NCBI GenBank assembly: GCA_003367665.1
Contig: QKXI01000014.1
Coordinates: 124,001 to 188,000, forward strand
DNA: 64,000 nt
Direction: 5' to 3'
Source of the DNA: Leifsonia sp. ku-ls
Lineage (GTDB): Bacteria > Actinomycetota > Actinomycetes > Actinomycetales > Microbacteriaceae
The position numbers and the translations under genes are program-made. Positions within the stretch are counted from its first letter, which is position 1. Every line of letters starts with the position of its first letter. Below, one piece after another: positions 57,273-64,000 of the stretch. Under the pieces are notes generated by a model. It worked only from the letters and a program-made list of their open reading frames with translations, was not told where the DNA came from and ran no database searches.

Positions 57273-58184
57273 ATGAGTTCTTTCAGCCCCACCCGTCGCA
57301 CGCGCCGCGCCCTCGCACTCAGCGCCGTCGCGGCCACCGCCGCCCTGGCGTTCACCGCCTGCGCGGGAGAGCCGTCGCCCGTCACCAAGGCCGTCGCCCA
57401 GGCCGCAGCGCCATCGCCGACCGCGACGTCGTCCGTCGTCTCGTCGATCCAGCCGGCCGCCGGCAGCGTCTCGGGCGGCACCGTCACCCTGACCGGAACC
57501 AACCTCGGCAAGGTGGGCGCCGTGCAGATCGGCGGCCAGCCCGCCACCGTGACCAAGGCGACGAACGACAAGGTCGTGGTGAGCGTTCCCGCCGCGGCCA
57601 ACTTCCAGGCGGGCAGCGTCCCCGTCACGGTCACCGACAAGAACGGGAAGCCGGTGAACGCCGCGGGCGGCGCCACGTACGACTACCAGGTGCAGACGCC
57701 GGTGGACAAGCAGCTCGCCTACGCCCTGACGTACTGGAAGAACTACAACACGGCCCAGTACGGCGACCTCAACCCGGTCGGAGGCGACTGCGCCAACTTC
57801 GTCAGCCAGACGCTCATCGCCCGCGGCTGGCAGATGAACTCGGAGTGGTACAACCACGACGCGGGGGACGACTGGAGCCCGGCCTGGGGCTACGTCCCGT
57901 CGATGGACCAGTACTTCCGCGAGAACGCGGCGCAGCTCGGCCTCACCGAGTACTCCTTCGATCAGCGCGACAAGATCAAGGTCGGCGACATCGTGATGTT
58001 CGACTGGAACGACAACGACTCGCTCGACCACGTCCAGATCGTGTCCGCAGTGCAGAACGTGAACGGCCAGATCAAGATCAAGATGGTCGGCCACAACGAG
58101 GACAGCGACTACCGCGACCTCGACGAGGCGATCACGGTCGACCACCCGGGTGGCGTCGGACACTTCTGGAGCCTGTCCAAGTAA
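57273..58184 (+). CDS. secreted IPT/TIG plus amidase-like domain lipoprotein
   Basis: A 303-residue protein. The signal peptide carries lipobox FTACAG. Residues 58-142 are an IPT/TIG immunoglobulin-like domain (IQPAAGSVSGGTVTLTGTNL...GQPATVTKATNDKVVVSVPA...GSVPVTVTDKNG). From 150 on is a putative amidase domain (PF12671-like) with catalytic Cys in PVGGDCANFVSQTLIARG and His in DHVQIVSAV. It probably cleaves peptide bonds in cell-wall stems or binds wall polymers. Followed by a VanY-type gene 20 bp downstream of the stop. Confidence 0.9.
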   Translation: MSSFSPTRRTRRALALSAVAATAALAFTACAGEPSPVTKAVAQAAAPSPTATSSVVSSIQPAAGSVSGGTVTLTGTNLGKVGAVQIGGQPATVTKATNDKVVVSVPAAANFQAGSVPVTVTDKNGKPVNAAGGATYDYQVQTPVDKQLAYALTYWKNYNTAQYGDLNPVGGDCANFVSQTLIARGWQMNSEWYNHDAGDDWSPAWGYVPSMDQYFRENAAQLGLTEYSFDQRDKIKVGDIVMFDWNDNDSLDHVQIVSAVQNVNGQIKIKMVGHNEDSDYRDLDEAITVDHPGGVGHFWSLSK

Positions 58185-58203
58185 CTTCGGTTATGCTCGT
58201 GCC

Positions 58204-59028
58204 GTGAGTCTGGGGGGTGCCCGCGCACGGCGGGTTCTGTCGACGCGCGCCGCCCTGACGGCGGCCGCGCTGATCGCGGTGTTCGTCCTGTCCGCATGCT
58301 CTACCGGCGCCGTCAGCGCGAACCCGCCGAGCCATCGGAGCACGCCCCACCGCACGACGCCGTCGCCGCGTCCTCCACGGCCGACCCCGTCCGTCGTCCC
58401 GACCCCGACGGTTCCCGCCTTCGACAAGACCGCGCAGTCGATCGACGACCCGACGAGCCCGTGGGTCGTGGTCAACAAGAGCCGCGGCCTCAACCCGCTC
58501 ACGTACGTCCCCGCCGACCTCACCTACCCCGACGTGCCCAACCTCAACGACCAGCCGATGCGCCCGGCGACGGCGGCGGCCGTCGTCGACATGTTCCACG
58601 CGGGCAAGGCCGAGGCCGGCCTCGACTTCTCGGTGCAGAGCGCGTACCGCTCGTTCGACTCGCAGACCCGGGTCTACGACGACGACGTCGCACGCAACGG
58701 TCAGGCCTACGCCGACACCGACACCGCGCGTCCGGGCCACAGCGAGCACCAGACCGGCTTCGCGGTCGACATCAGCGCCGTCCCGGCGAACTGCTCGCTC
58801 GCCGCCTGCTTCGCCGAAACGGCGCAGGGCCGCTGGCTGGCCGCGAACGCCTGGCGATTCGGCTTCCTGCTGCGCTACCCCGCCGACAAGGTGGCGGTGA
58901 CCGGCTTCGCCTTCGAGCCGTGGCATTACCGCTTCATCGGCGTCCCGCTCGCGACCGAGCTGCACAGGACGGGCGTGACGACGCTGGAGGAGTTCTTCGG
59001 CTGCCCGGGAGGCACCGAGTACCACTAG
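58204..59028 (+). CDS. VanY-type D-alanyl-D-alanine carboxypeptidase
   Basis: A 274-residue protein with a signal peptide (LSACSTG lipobox-like), a Pro/Thr/Ser linker and a zinc peptidase domain. Motifs: SVQSAYRSFDSQTRVY, PGHSEHQTGFAVDIS (zinc His and Asp of the SxHxxGxAxD motif) and EPWHYRFIG (Glu and zinc His). It trims the pentapeptide stem of peptidoglycan. The GTG start lies 8 bp after TATGCT, so it is probably leaderless. Confidence 0.93.
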   Translation: MSLGGARARRVLSTRAALTAAALIAVFVLSACSTGAVSANPPSHRSTPHRTTPSPRPPRPTPSVVPTPTVPAFDKTAQSIDDPTSPWVVVNKSRGLNPLTYVPADLTYPDVPNLNDQPMRPATAAAVVDMFHAGKAEAGLDFSVQSAYRSFDSQTRVYDDDVARNGQAYADTDTARPGHSEHQTGFAVDISAVPANCSLAACFAETAQGRWLAANAWRFGFLLRYPADKVAVTGFAFEPWHYRFIGVPLATELHRTGVTTLEEFFGCPGGTEYH

Positions 59029-59065
59029 TCCTGGACTCCGGTAGACCCTTCAGTACAGTGGGGTC

Positions 59066-60241
59066 ATGGTCGTCCATGTGGAGGCGGTTCAGCAGACCGA
59101 GGCCGCTCGCCAGCGTGCTCTGACCGGGCTCGGGGTGCTCGATTCCGGCCCGGAGGCGCGATTCGATCGCATCACCCGGCTCGCGCAGGAGCTGTTCGGC
59201 GTGCCGATGGTGAGCATCACGCTCCTCGACGGCGACCGGCAGTGGCGGAAGTCGCACATCGGCCTCACCACCGAGGCGCCGCGCGAGAAGGCGTTCTGCG
59301 ACGTGACCGTCCGGCAGGACGCGCCGCTCATCGTGGACGACGCGGCGGGCGACGAGCGCTTCTCGGACAACCCGTTCGTCGTCGGGGATCCGCACCTGCG
59401 GTTCTATGCCGGCGAGCCGCTGCACGCGCCGGGCGGCGAGGCGGTGGGCACGCTGTGCGTGCTCGACACCGTCCCGCACACGCTGACCCCGCAGCAGAAG
59501 CGGGTGCTGCGCGACCTCGCGAGCTGGGTGGAGGACGAGCTGACCCGCGATGACGAGCTCGACCGCGCGGCCATCGCCCAGAAGGGCCTGCTGCCCCGGC
59601 GCAAGCCCCGGGCGCCCGGCTTCGACGTCGCCGCCGCGTGCGAGCCGTCGCGCGGCGTCTCCGGAGACTTCTACGACTGGTACGACGTCGGCGACGATTT
59701 CTGCCTGACGGTGGGGGACGTCATGGGCAAGGGGATGGCCGCGGCCATCGTCGGGGCCTCCGTTCGCACCGCGCTGCGCAGCGCCATGGATTTCGCCGAC
59801 CTCGCCGACTCGGTGGAGGCGGCCTCCCGGCTGATGGAGGAGGACCTCGACCAGCTCGCAACGTTCGTCACGCTGTTCCATGCCCGCGTGCACCCGGACG
59901 GCGAGGTGCAGTACGTCGACGCCGGGCACGGCCTGGCCATGGTGGTCCGGCGAAGCGGCGGGCTCGAGCGCCTGCCCAGCGCGGCGCTGCCGCTCGGCCT
60001 GCCCACCGCCGAGCGGCGCACGCCGGACAGCGTCCGGCTCGAGCCGGGCGACTCCCTCGTCTGCATCAGCGACGGCGTGCTCGACGCGATCGGCGGCGAG
60101 CGCGCCTTCCCGGTCGTGGAGGCGATCGTCCGCGGCAACGCGACGCCGGGAGGCGCCGTCTCGCGCATCCTCAGCGTCGCACGCGCCGGCGTGCCCATCG
60201 ACGACGTGACCGCCGTCGTCGTGCGCCGGGGCGGCCGATGA
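59066..60241 (+). CDS. GAF-PP2C phosphatase (RsbU-type) of a partner-switching operon
   Basis: A 391-residue protein. Residues 25-160 form a GAF sensor domain (RFDRITRLAQELFGVPMVSITLLDGDRQWRKS...CDVTVRQDAPLIVDDAAGDERF). Residues 190-390 form a SpoIIE/PP2C phosphatase: GVSGDFYDWYDVGDDFCLTVGDVMGKGMAAAI and ISDGVLDAIGGE supply metal-binding Asp. Such enzymes dephosphorylate STAS-domain antagonists. ATG 59066 lies 6 bp after TACAGT (59054-59059), so the operon mRNA is leaderless. The stop overlaps the glycosyltransferase start. Confidence 0.94.
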   Translation: MVVHVEAVQQTEAARQRALTGLGVLDSGPEARFDRITRLAQELFGVPMVSITLLDGDRQWRKSHIGLTTEAPREKAFCDVTVRQDAPLIVDDAAGDERFSDNPFVVGDPHLRFYAGEPLHAPGGEAVGTLCVLDTVPHTLTPQQKRVLRDLASWVEDELTRDDELDRAAIAQKGLLPRRKPRAPGFDVAAACEPSRGVSGDFYDWYDVGDDFCLTVGDVMGKGMAAAIVGASVRTALRSAMDFADLADSVEAASRLMEEDLDQLATFVTLFHARVHPDGEVQYVDAGHGLAMVVRRSGGLERLPSAALPLGLPTAERRTPDSVRLEPGDSLVCISDGVLDAIGGERAFPVVEAIVRGNATPGGAVSRILSVARAGVPIDDVTAVVVRRGGR

Positions 60242-62190
60242 ACCGGGTGCTGCTGCGGGTCGTCTGCCTCCTCGCCGTCATCGCCGGCGTCGACTACGTG
60301 CTCTGGCGGTGGCTCGACTCCGTGAACTGGTCGGCCTGGTGGATCGCCGTCCCGCTCGTGGTGGCCGAGACCTACAGCGTGATCGACACGTTCTTCTTCG
60401 CGCTGACCATGTGGCGCGTGAAGGTGCGGACCGGGCCCGAGGCTCCGCCGGAGGGCACCGCGGATGTCTTCATCACCACATACGACGAGCCCGTGGACCT
60501 GGTCATGACCACCGCCCGCGCGGCCAAGGCCATCGGGTACCCGCACAGCACCTGGGTGCTCGACGACGGCGACCGGCCGGAGATGCGTGCGGCGGCCGAG
60601 CGCGAGGGGCTCGGCTACGTCACCCGGACCGAGGACTGGGTCGACAAGCCGCGCCACGCCAAGGCGGGCAACCTCAACAACGCGCTCTTCCTCACCGAGG
60701 GCGAGTTCCTGCTGATCCTGGATGCCGACCAGATCCCCGACCCCCGCATCCTCGACCACACGCTCGGCTACTTCGCCGATCCCCGCGTCGCGCTGGTGCA
60801 GACGCCGCAGTTCTTCTCCAACGTGGACGACGCCGACCCTCTCGGCAACCAGGCGCCGCTGTTCTACGGCCCGATCCAGCAGGGCAAGGACGGCTGGAAC
60901 GCCGCCTTCTTCTGCGGCTCCAACGCCGTCCTCCGACGAGACGCCCTGATGGAGCTCGGCATCGTCGGCTACGTCCGGGACGTCGAGCGCACCGTCCGGC
61001 TCTCCCTGCGCGCCTCCGAGCGGATGCTCGCGAAGGCCCAGCGCGCGGCCCGCGCCGATGCGCCGACCGCCCAGGTGATCGGCGAGGTGCGGGCGCGCGT
61101 GGAGGACGCCTCCGCCAGGCTGCGGGCCGGGGAGAGCGTCGGAGAGGTGACCTACCGGCTGCAGCGAGAGGTCGACGAGCTCTCCCGCTCCGCCGTTCGC
61201 GGCGACATCGCGGCCATGGAGGAGGACCTCCGTGCGATCGCCGCCCTCCCGGTCGAGGCCGACTCGGAGCTCGGCGCCTTCGTGGTCGACGAGGTCGCCC
61301 TGGAGCGACTCGCCGAGCGCGACCTGTCGCCGCTCGCCGCCATCGAGTCGGTGCAGCGGATCGCCGACACGCTCGCCGTCGACCGGCCGGGCCAGGCGCA
61401 GCCCGTCATGCCCATGGCGACCATCTCGGTGACGGAGGACATGGCGACGGCCATGCAGCTGCACGCCGCCGGCTGGCGCAGCGTCTACCATCACGAGCTG
61501 CTCGCGACCGGGCTGGCCCCCGAGGACCTCGGGACGATGCTGGGCCAGCGGCTGCGCTGGGCGCAGGGCACCCTCCAGGTCATGCTGAAGGACAACCCGC
61601 TGGTCAAGCGCGGGCTCTCCGGCGGCCAGCGGGCGATGTACTTCGCGACGATGTGGAGCTACCTCTCCGGCTTCGCGTCGGTCGTCTACCTCGCCGCGCC
61701 CGTGATCTATCTGCTGACCGGAGTCATGCCTGTGACGGCCTGGAGCGTGGACTTCTTCGCGCGCTTCATCCCGTACTTCGTGCTGAGCCAGCTGATGTTC
61801 CTCATCGCCGCGAGGGGCCTCCGGACGTGGCGCGGGCAGCAGTACTCGCTCGCGCTGTTCCCGCTCTGGATCCGGGCCTGCTGGACCGCGGCCGCGAACG
61901 TCTGGTTCGGCCGGCCGCTCGGCTTCGTGGTGACGCCGAAGGAGCGCGCCGGCCGGGCGCCCATCCCGTGGCGTCAGATCTGGCCGCAGCTGACGGCGAT
62001 CGTCGTGCTCGTCGTTGCGGCGATCGTGGGCGTCCTGCGTGTCGTCGCCGGAACGGCGGACGGTGTCGGCACCCTGGTGAACACGGTGTGGGTGGTCTAC
62101 GACCTGGTCGTGCTCAGCATCATCCCGCGCGCGGCGCTCTACCGCGGACCGGCCGCGCAGACGACAAGGAAGGACACCCCGTCCCGATGA
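60238..62190 (+). CDS. processive family 2 glycosyltransferase (cellulose-synthase-like) with insertion
   Basis: A 650-residue membrane enzyme. Two N-terminal helices lead to a GT-A domain: TYDEPVD, LDDGDRPEM, LILDADQIP (DxD), then FCGSNAVLRRDAL (residues 226-237), SVTED (397-401) and QRLRW (437-441). The D, D, D, Q-R-W set marks a processive polymerase. About 150 residues, charged and helical (243-393), are inserted between GSNAVLR and SVTED, where relatives have about ten. Five or six helices follow. No PilZ domain is present. Probably makes an exopolysaccharide; the sugar is unknown. Confidence 0.92.
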   Translation: MNRVLLRVVCLLAVIAGVDYVLWRWLDSVNWSAWWIAVPLVVAETYSVIDTFFFALTMWRVKVRTGPEAPPEGTADVFITTYDEPVDLVMTTARAAKAIGYPHSTWVLDDGDRPEMRAAAEREGLGYVTRTEDWVDKPRHAKAGNLNNALFLTEGEFLLILDADQIPDPRILDHTLGYFADPRVALVQTPQFFSNVDDADPLGNQAPLFYGPIQQGKDGWNAAFFCGSNAVLRRDALMELGIVGYVRDVERTVRLSLRASERMLAKAQRAARADAPTAQVIGEVRARVEDASARLRAGESVGEVTYRLQREVDELSRSAVRGDIAAMEEDLRAIAALPVEADSELGAFVVDEVALERLAERDLSPLAAIESVQRIADTLAVDRPGQAQPVMPMATISVTEDMATAMQLHAAGWRSVYHHELLATGLAPEDLGTMLGQRLRWAQGTLQVMLKDNPLVKRGLSGGQRAMYFATMWSYLSGFASVVYLAAPVIYLLTGVMPVTAWSVDFFARFIPYFVLSQLMFLIAARGLRTWRGQQYSLALFPLWIRACWTAAANVWFGRPLGFVVTPKERAGRAPIPWRQIWPQLTAIVVLVVAAIVGVLRVVAGTADGVGTLVNTVWVVYDLVVLSIIPRAALYRGPAAQTTRKDTPSR

Positions 62191-62519
62191 ACATCGAGAC
62201 CACCATCCGGCCGGACGGCGTCGCCGTCCTCGTGCCGAAGGGCCGCATCAACCTGGTGACGGCGACGGCCGTGCGTCGCGAGGTGCAGCGTGTCGTCGAC
62301 GAGGGCAACCCGCGGCTGGCGCTCGATCTCAGCCAGGTCGAGTTCATCGACTCGTCGGGCCTCGGCGCCCTGGTCAGCGGCCTCAAGACGGCGCGCACCT
62401 CCGGCGGCGACCTGCGGCTGGTGGGGGCGACCGAGCAGGTGGCGGGCGTGCTCCGGCTCACCAACCTGGACCGCATCCTGCGCGTCTACCCCGGACCCGA
62501 CGACGCCTACCGTGACTGA
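62187..62519 (+). CDS. STAS anti-sigma-antagonist-type protein
   Basis: A 110-residue STAS domain protein. FIDSSGLGALVSGLKTAR includes the D55-S-S-G motif, with the serine that partner kinases phosphorylate, and the GRINLVTATAVRREV helix is intact. It begins in the stop of the glycosyltransferase (ATGA) and overlaps the kinase gene by 8 bp. It should be dephosphorylated by the GAF-PP2C protein and phosphorylated by the RsbW-like kinase. Confidence 0.94.
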   Translation: MNIETTIRPDGVAVLVPKGRINLVTATAVRREVQRVVDEGNPRLALDLSQVEFIDSSGLGALVSGLKTARTSGGDLRLVGATEQVAGVLRLTNLDRILRVYPGPDDAYRD

Positions 62520-62937
62520 GGCGTTCCGCGCGGAGTTCCTCGCGCCGGCCGACGCCGAGGCGATCGAGCGCGTCCACCGGCTCTTCGAGGAGCTGGGCGC
62601 CCGCCGCCCCGACCTCGCCGAGGACAGGCGGGCGGCCTTCGAGCTCGCCGTCGTTGAGGTGGTGACGAACGTCGTCCAGCACGGCGTCGAGGGAACGCGC
62701 GCCCGGGTGGAGTTGGAGCTCGGCCACTCCGACGACGGACTGCGGGCGGTGGTGACCGACGACGCGAAGCCGGCCGACGTGGACGTCTCCGCTGCGACGA
62801 TGCCGGACCCGGACGACTTCGGGGAGTCCGGCCGCGGCCTCGCCCTCATCGCGCTGCTGGTCGACGACTTCACGCACGAGCCGCTGCCGCACGGGAACCG
62901 CTGGACGCTGGTCTCCCGCGACGGCGGCCCGGCCTGA
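62512..62937 (+). CDS. RsbW-like anti-sigma-factor-type serine kinase
   Basis: A 141-residue HATPase_c protein. N box: FELAVVEVVTNVVQHGVEG; G1 box: VTDDAKPADV; G2: FGESGRGLALIALLVDDFTH. This is the short stand-alone form of RsbW/SpoIIAB kinases, which bind either a target (often a sigma factor) or phosphorylate the STAS partner. GTG 62512 overlaps the STAS gene by 8 bp. No sigma factor gene lies here, so the kinase could target the glycosyltransferase itself. Confidence 0.93.
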   Translation: MTEAFRAEFLAPADAEAIERVHRLFEELGARRPDLAEDRRAAFELAVVEVVTNVVQHGVEGTRARVELELGHSDDGLRAVVTDDAKPADVDVSAATMPDPDDFGESGRGLALIALLVDDFTHEPLPHGNRWTLVSRDGGPA

Positions 62938-62938
62938 C

Positions 62939-64000
62939 TCAGCCGCCGAGCGCGTCCCCGACGATCCGCTTCGCCTCCTCCTGCACCTCGCGCAGGTTCT
63001 CCTCGCCCTCGAACGACTCCGCGTAGATCTTGTAGACGTTCTCGGTGCCGGACGGCCGCGCCGCGAACCAGGCCTTCTCGGTCTGGACCTTGACGCCGCC
63101 GAGCGGCGCGTCGTTGCCGGGGGCGCGGCTCAGCTTCGCCGTGATCGGCTCGCCGGCCAGCTCCGTGGCCGTGATCGCGTCGCCGTCGAGCTTCGACAGC
63201 GCGGCCTTCTGCTCCGGCGTCGCCGGCGCGTCCACCCGCTGGTAGACCGGGTCGCCGAAGCGCTCGGTGAGCTCGCGGTACAGCTCCGACGGCGACGTGC
63301 CGGTCACGGCCCGGATCTCGCTGGCGAGCAGGGCGAGCAGGATGCCGTCCTTGTCGGTCGTCCACGCCGTGCCGTCGAAGCGCAGGAACGACGCGCCCGC
63401 GCTCTCCTCGCCGCCGAAGCCGACCGTGCCGTCGATGAGGCCGGGAACGAACCACTTGAAGCCCACCGGCACCTCCCACAGCCGCCGGCCGAGCGACTCC
63501 GCCACGCGGTCGATGATGGACGACGACACGAGCGTCTTGCCGACGGCGGCGTCCTTCCTCCACTCGGTGCGGGTGCGGAACAGGTAGTCGATCGCGACGG
63601 CGAGGTAGTGGTTGGGGTTCATCAGCCCGCCGTCGGGCGTGACGATTCCGTGCCGGTCGGCGTCGGCGTCGTTGCCGGTGAGGATGTCGAAGTCGGCGCG
63701 GCGGGCGACCACCGACGCCATCGCGGAGGGGCTGGACGGGTCCATCCGGATCTTGCCGTCCCAGTCGAGCGTCATGAAGCCCCAGGTGGGGTCGACGTCC
63801 GGGTTCACCACCGTCAGGTCGAGGCCGTAGCGCTCCGCGATGGCCTCCCAGTAGTGGACGCTGGCGCCGCCGAGCGGGTCGGCGCCGATCCGGATGCCAC
63901 TGTCCTTGATCGCCTTCACGTCGATGATGTTCTCCAGGTCGTCGACGTAGTGGCCGCGGAAGTCGTAGGTCTCGACGCCCGACGGCTCGGCCATGCGCAC
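62939..64000 (-). CDS. pgm: phosphoglucomutase (alpha-D-glucose-specific), N-terminus outside window
   Basis: The last 353 residues of a phosphoglucomutase; the N-terminal part with the catalytic phospho-Ser (about 190 residues of an expected 540-550) lies past the right edge. Seen are the metal loop [18 protein letters not shown], the sugar loop [17 protein letters not shown] and the phosphate-binding C-terminal loop [16 protein letters not shown]. It links glucose 6-phosphate and glucose 1-phosphate for UDP-glucose supply, which is relevant to the neighbouring polysaccharide synthase. It converges with the RsbW-like gene, 1 bp between stops. Confidence 0.96.
   Translation of the reverse strand: MRMAEPSGVETYDFRGHYVDDLENIIDVKAIKDSGIRIGADPLGGASVHYWEAIAERYGLDLTVVNPDVDPTWGFMTLDWDGKIRMDPSSPSAMASVVARRADFDILTGNDADADRHGIVTPDGGLMNPNHYLAVAIDYLFRTRTEWRKDAAVGKTLVSSSIIDRVAESLGRRLWEVPVGFKWFVPGLIDGTVGFGGEESAGASFLRFDGTAWTTDKDGILLALLASEIRAVTGTSPSELYRELTERFGDPVYQRVDAPATPEQKAALSKLDGDAITATELAGEPITAKLSRAPGNDAPLGGVKVQTEKAWFAARPSGTENVYKIYAESFEGEENLREVQEEAKRIVGDALGG

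Noticed and set aside
59066-62937. A hidden sigma factor in the partner-switching operon
   Set aside because: All four frames are assigned by clear motifs and the genes overlap, so there is no space for another gene.
1-64000. Insertion sequences, prophage genes, tRNA or rRNA genes
   Set aside because: No transposase, integrase or structural phage motif and no rRNA-like or tRNA-like cloverleaf was found in the gaps.

Overview
The window is GC-rich (roughly 70 percent by eye), densely packed, full of ATGA/GTGA overlaps, with many GTG starts and several apparently leaderless genes. Gene content (LacI-controlled sugar ABC operons, MoeA/MobA with a DUF6457 partner, DUF4383, DUF6328, RimK-type ligase, DM13/DoxX pair) fits a high-GC actinobacterium, most likely a member of Microbacteriaceae such as Leifsonia; the genus is an inference. 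I see no rRNA, tRNA, insertion sequence, phage gene or CRISPR array. 68 protein genes are complete and one (phosphoglucomutase) is cut by the right edge.

Layout. 0.06-5.6 kb: lipoprotein, NRAMP-like transporter and two PRC-barrel-type proteins in one coupled block, then a DUF4383 protein, a CYP152-type peroxygenase P450 and an overlapping glycosyltransferase. 5.7-8.1 kb: heme-oxygenase-like di-iron protein, CDGSH protein, a 39-residue acidic protein, a CinA-type amidohydrolase and a membrane protein. 8.2-14 kb: a molybdopterin oxidoreductase operon with helical partner, HPP membrane protein, MobA-like protein, DUF6457 and MoeA, so that enzyme and cofactor genes travel together. 14-23.3 kb: an SDR gene, a 460-bp tandem palindrome array, and a LacI-controlled fructosamine-type catabolic locus (SIS deglycase, PfkB kinase, LacI regulator, ABC importer, MFS protein) with two matching operators. 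23.4-31.4 kb: Mn catalase, membrane protein, Orn/Lys/Arg-type decarboxylase, AraC regulator, ChaB protein, zinc alcohol dehydrogenase, two alpha/beta hydrolases. 31.4-35.1 kb: META lipoprotein and a glutamate decarboxylase/antiporter acid-resistance pair.

35.1-49.8 kb: divergent TetR/epimerase with twin operators, PrsW-like protease, XRE-cupin/flavoprotein pair, RimK-TrkA_C ligase facing a retropepsin-like protease, HAD hydrolase, orphan DNA methyltransferase, PAP2 phosphatase, haloacetate-dehalogenase-like hydrolase, and a two-component system divergent from a DM13 lipoprotein and DoxX protein. 48.8-54.7 kb: a LacI/GH1 beta-glucosidase/ABC importer operon on the minus strand with a readable promoter, two operators and a hairpin between the binding-protein and permease genes. 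54.8-64 kb: DHA2 efflux pump, secreted amidase-like protein, VanY-type carboxypeptidase, then a four-gene coupled operon combining a GAF-PP2C phosphatase, a processive glycosyltransferase, a STAS protein and an RsbW-like kinase, ending against pgm.

The two strongest candidates for something undescribed are the partner-switching/polysaccharide-synthase operon at 59.1-62.9 kb, whose glycosyltransferase carries a helical insertion of about 150 residues inside the catalytic domain, and the palindrome array at 15.0-15.5 kb. Three further families of long intergenic palindromes, each found at two loci just downstream of stop codons, point to repeated non-coding elements in this genome.
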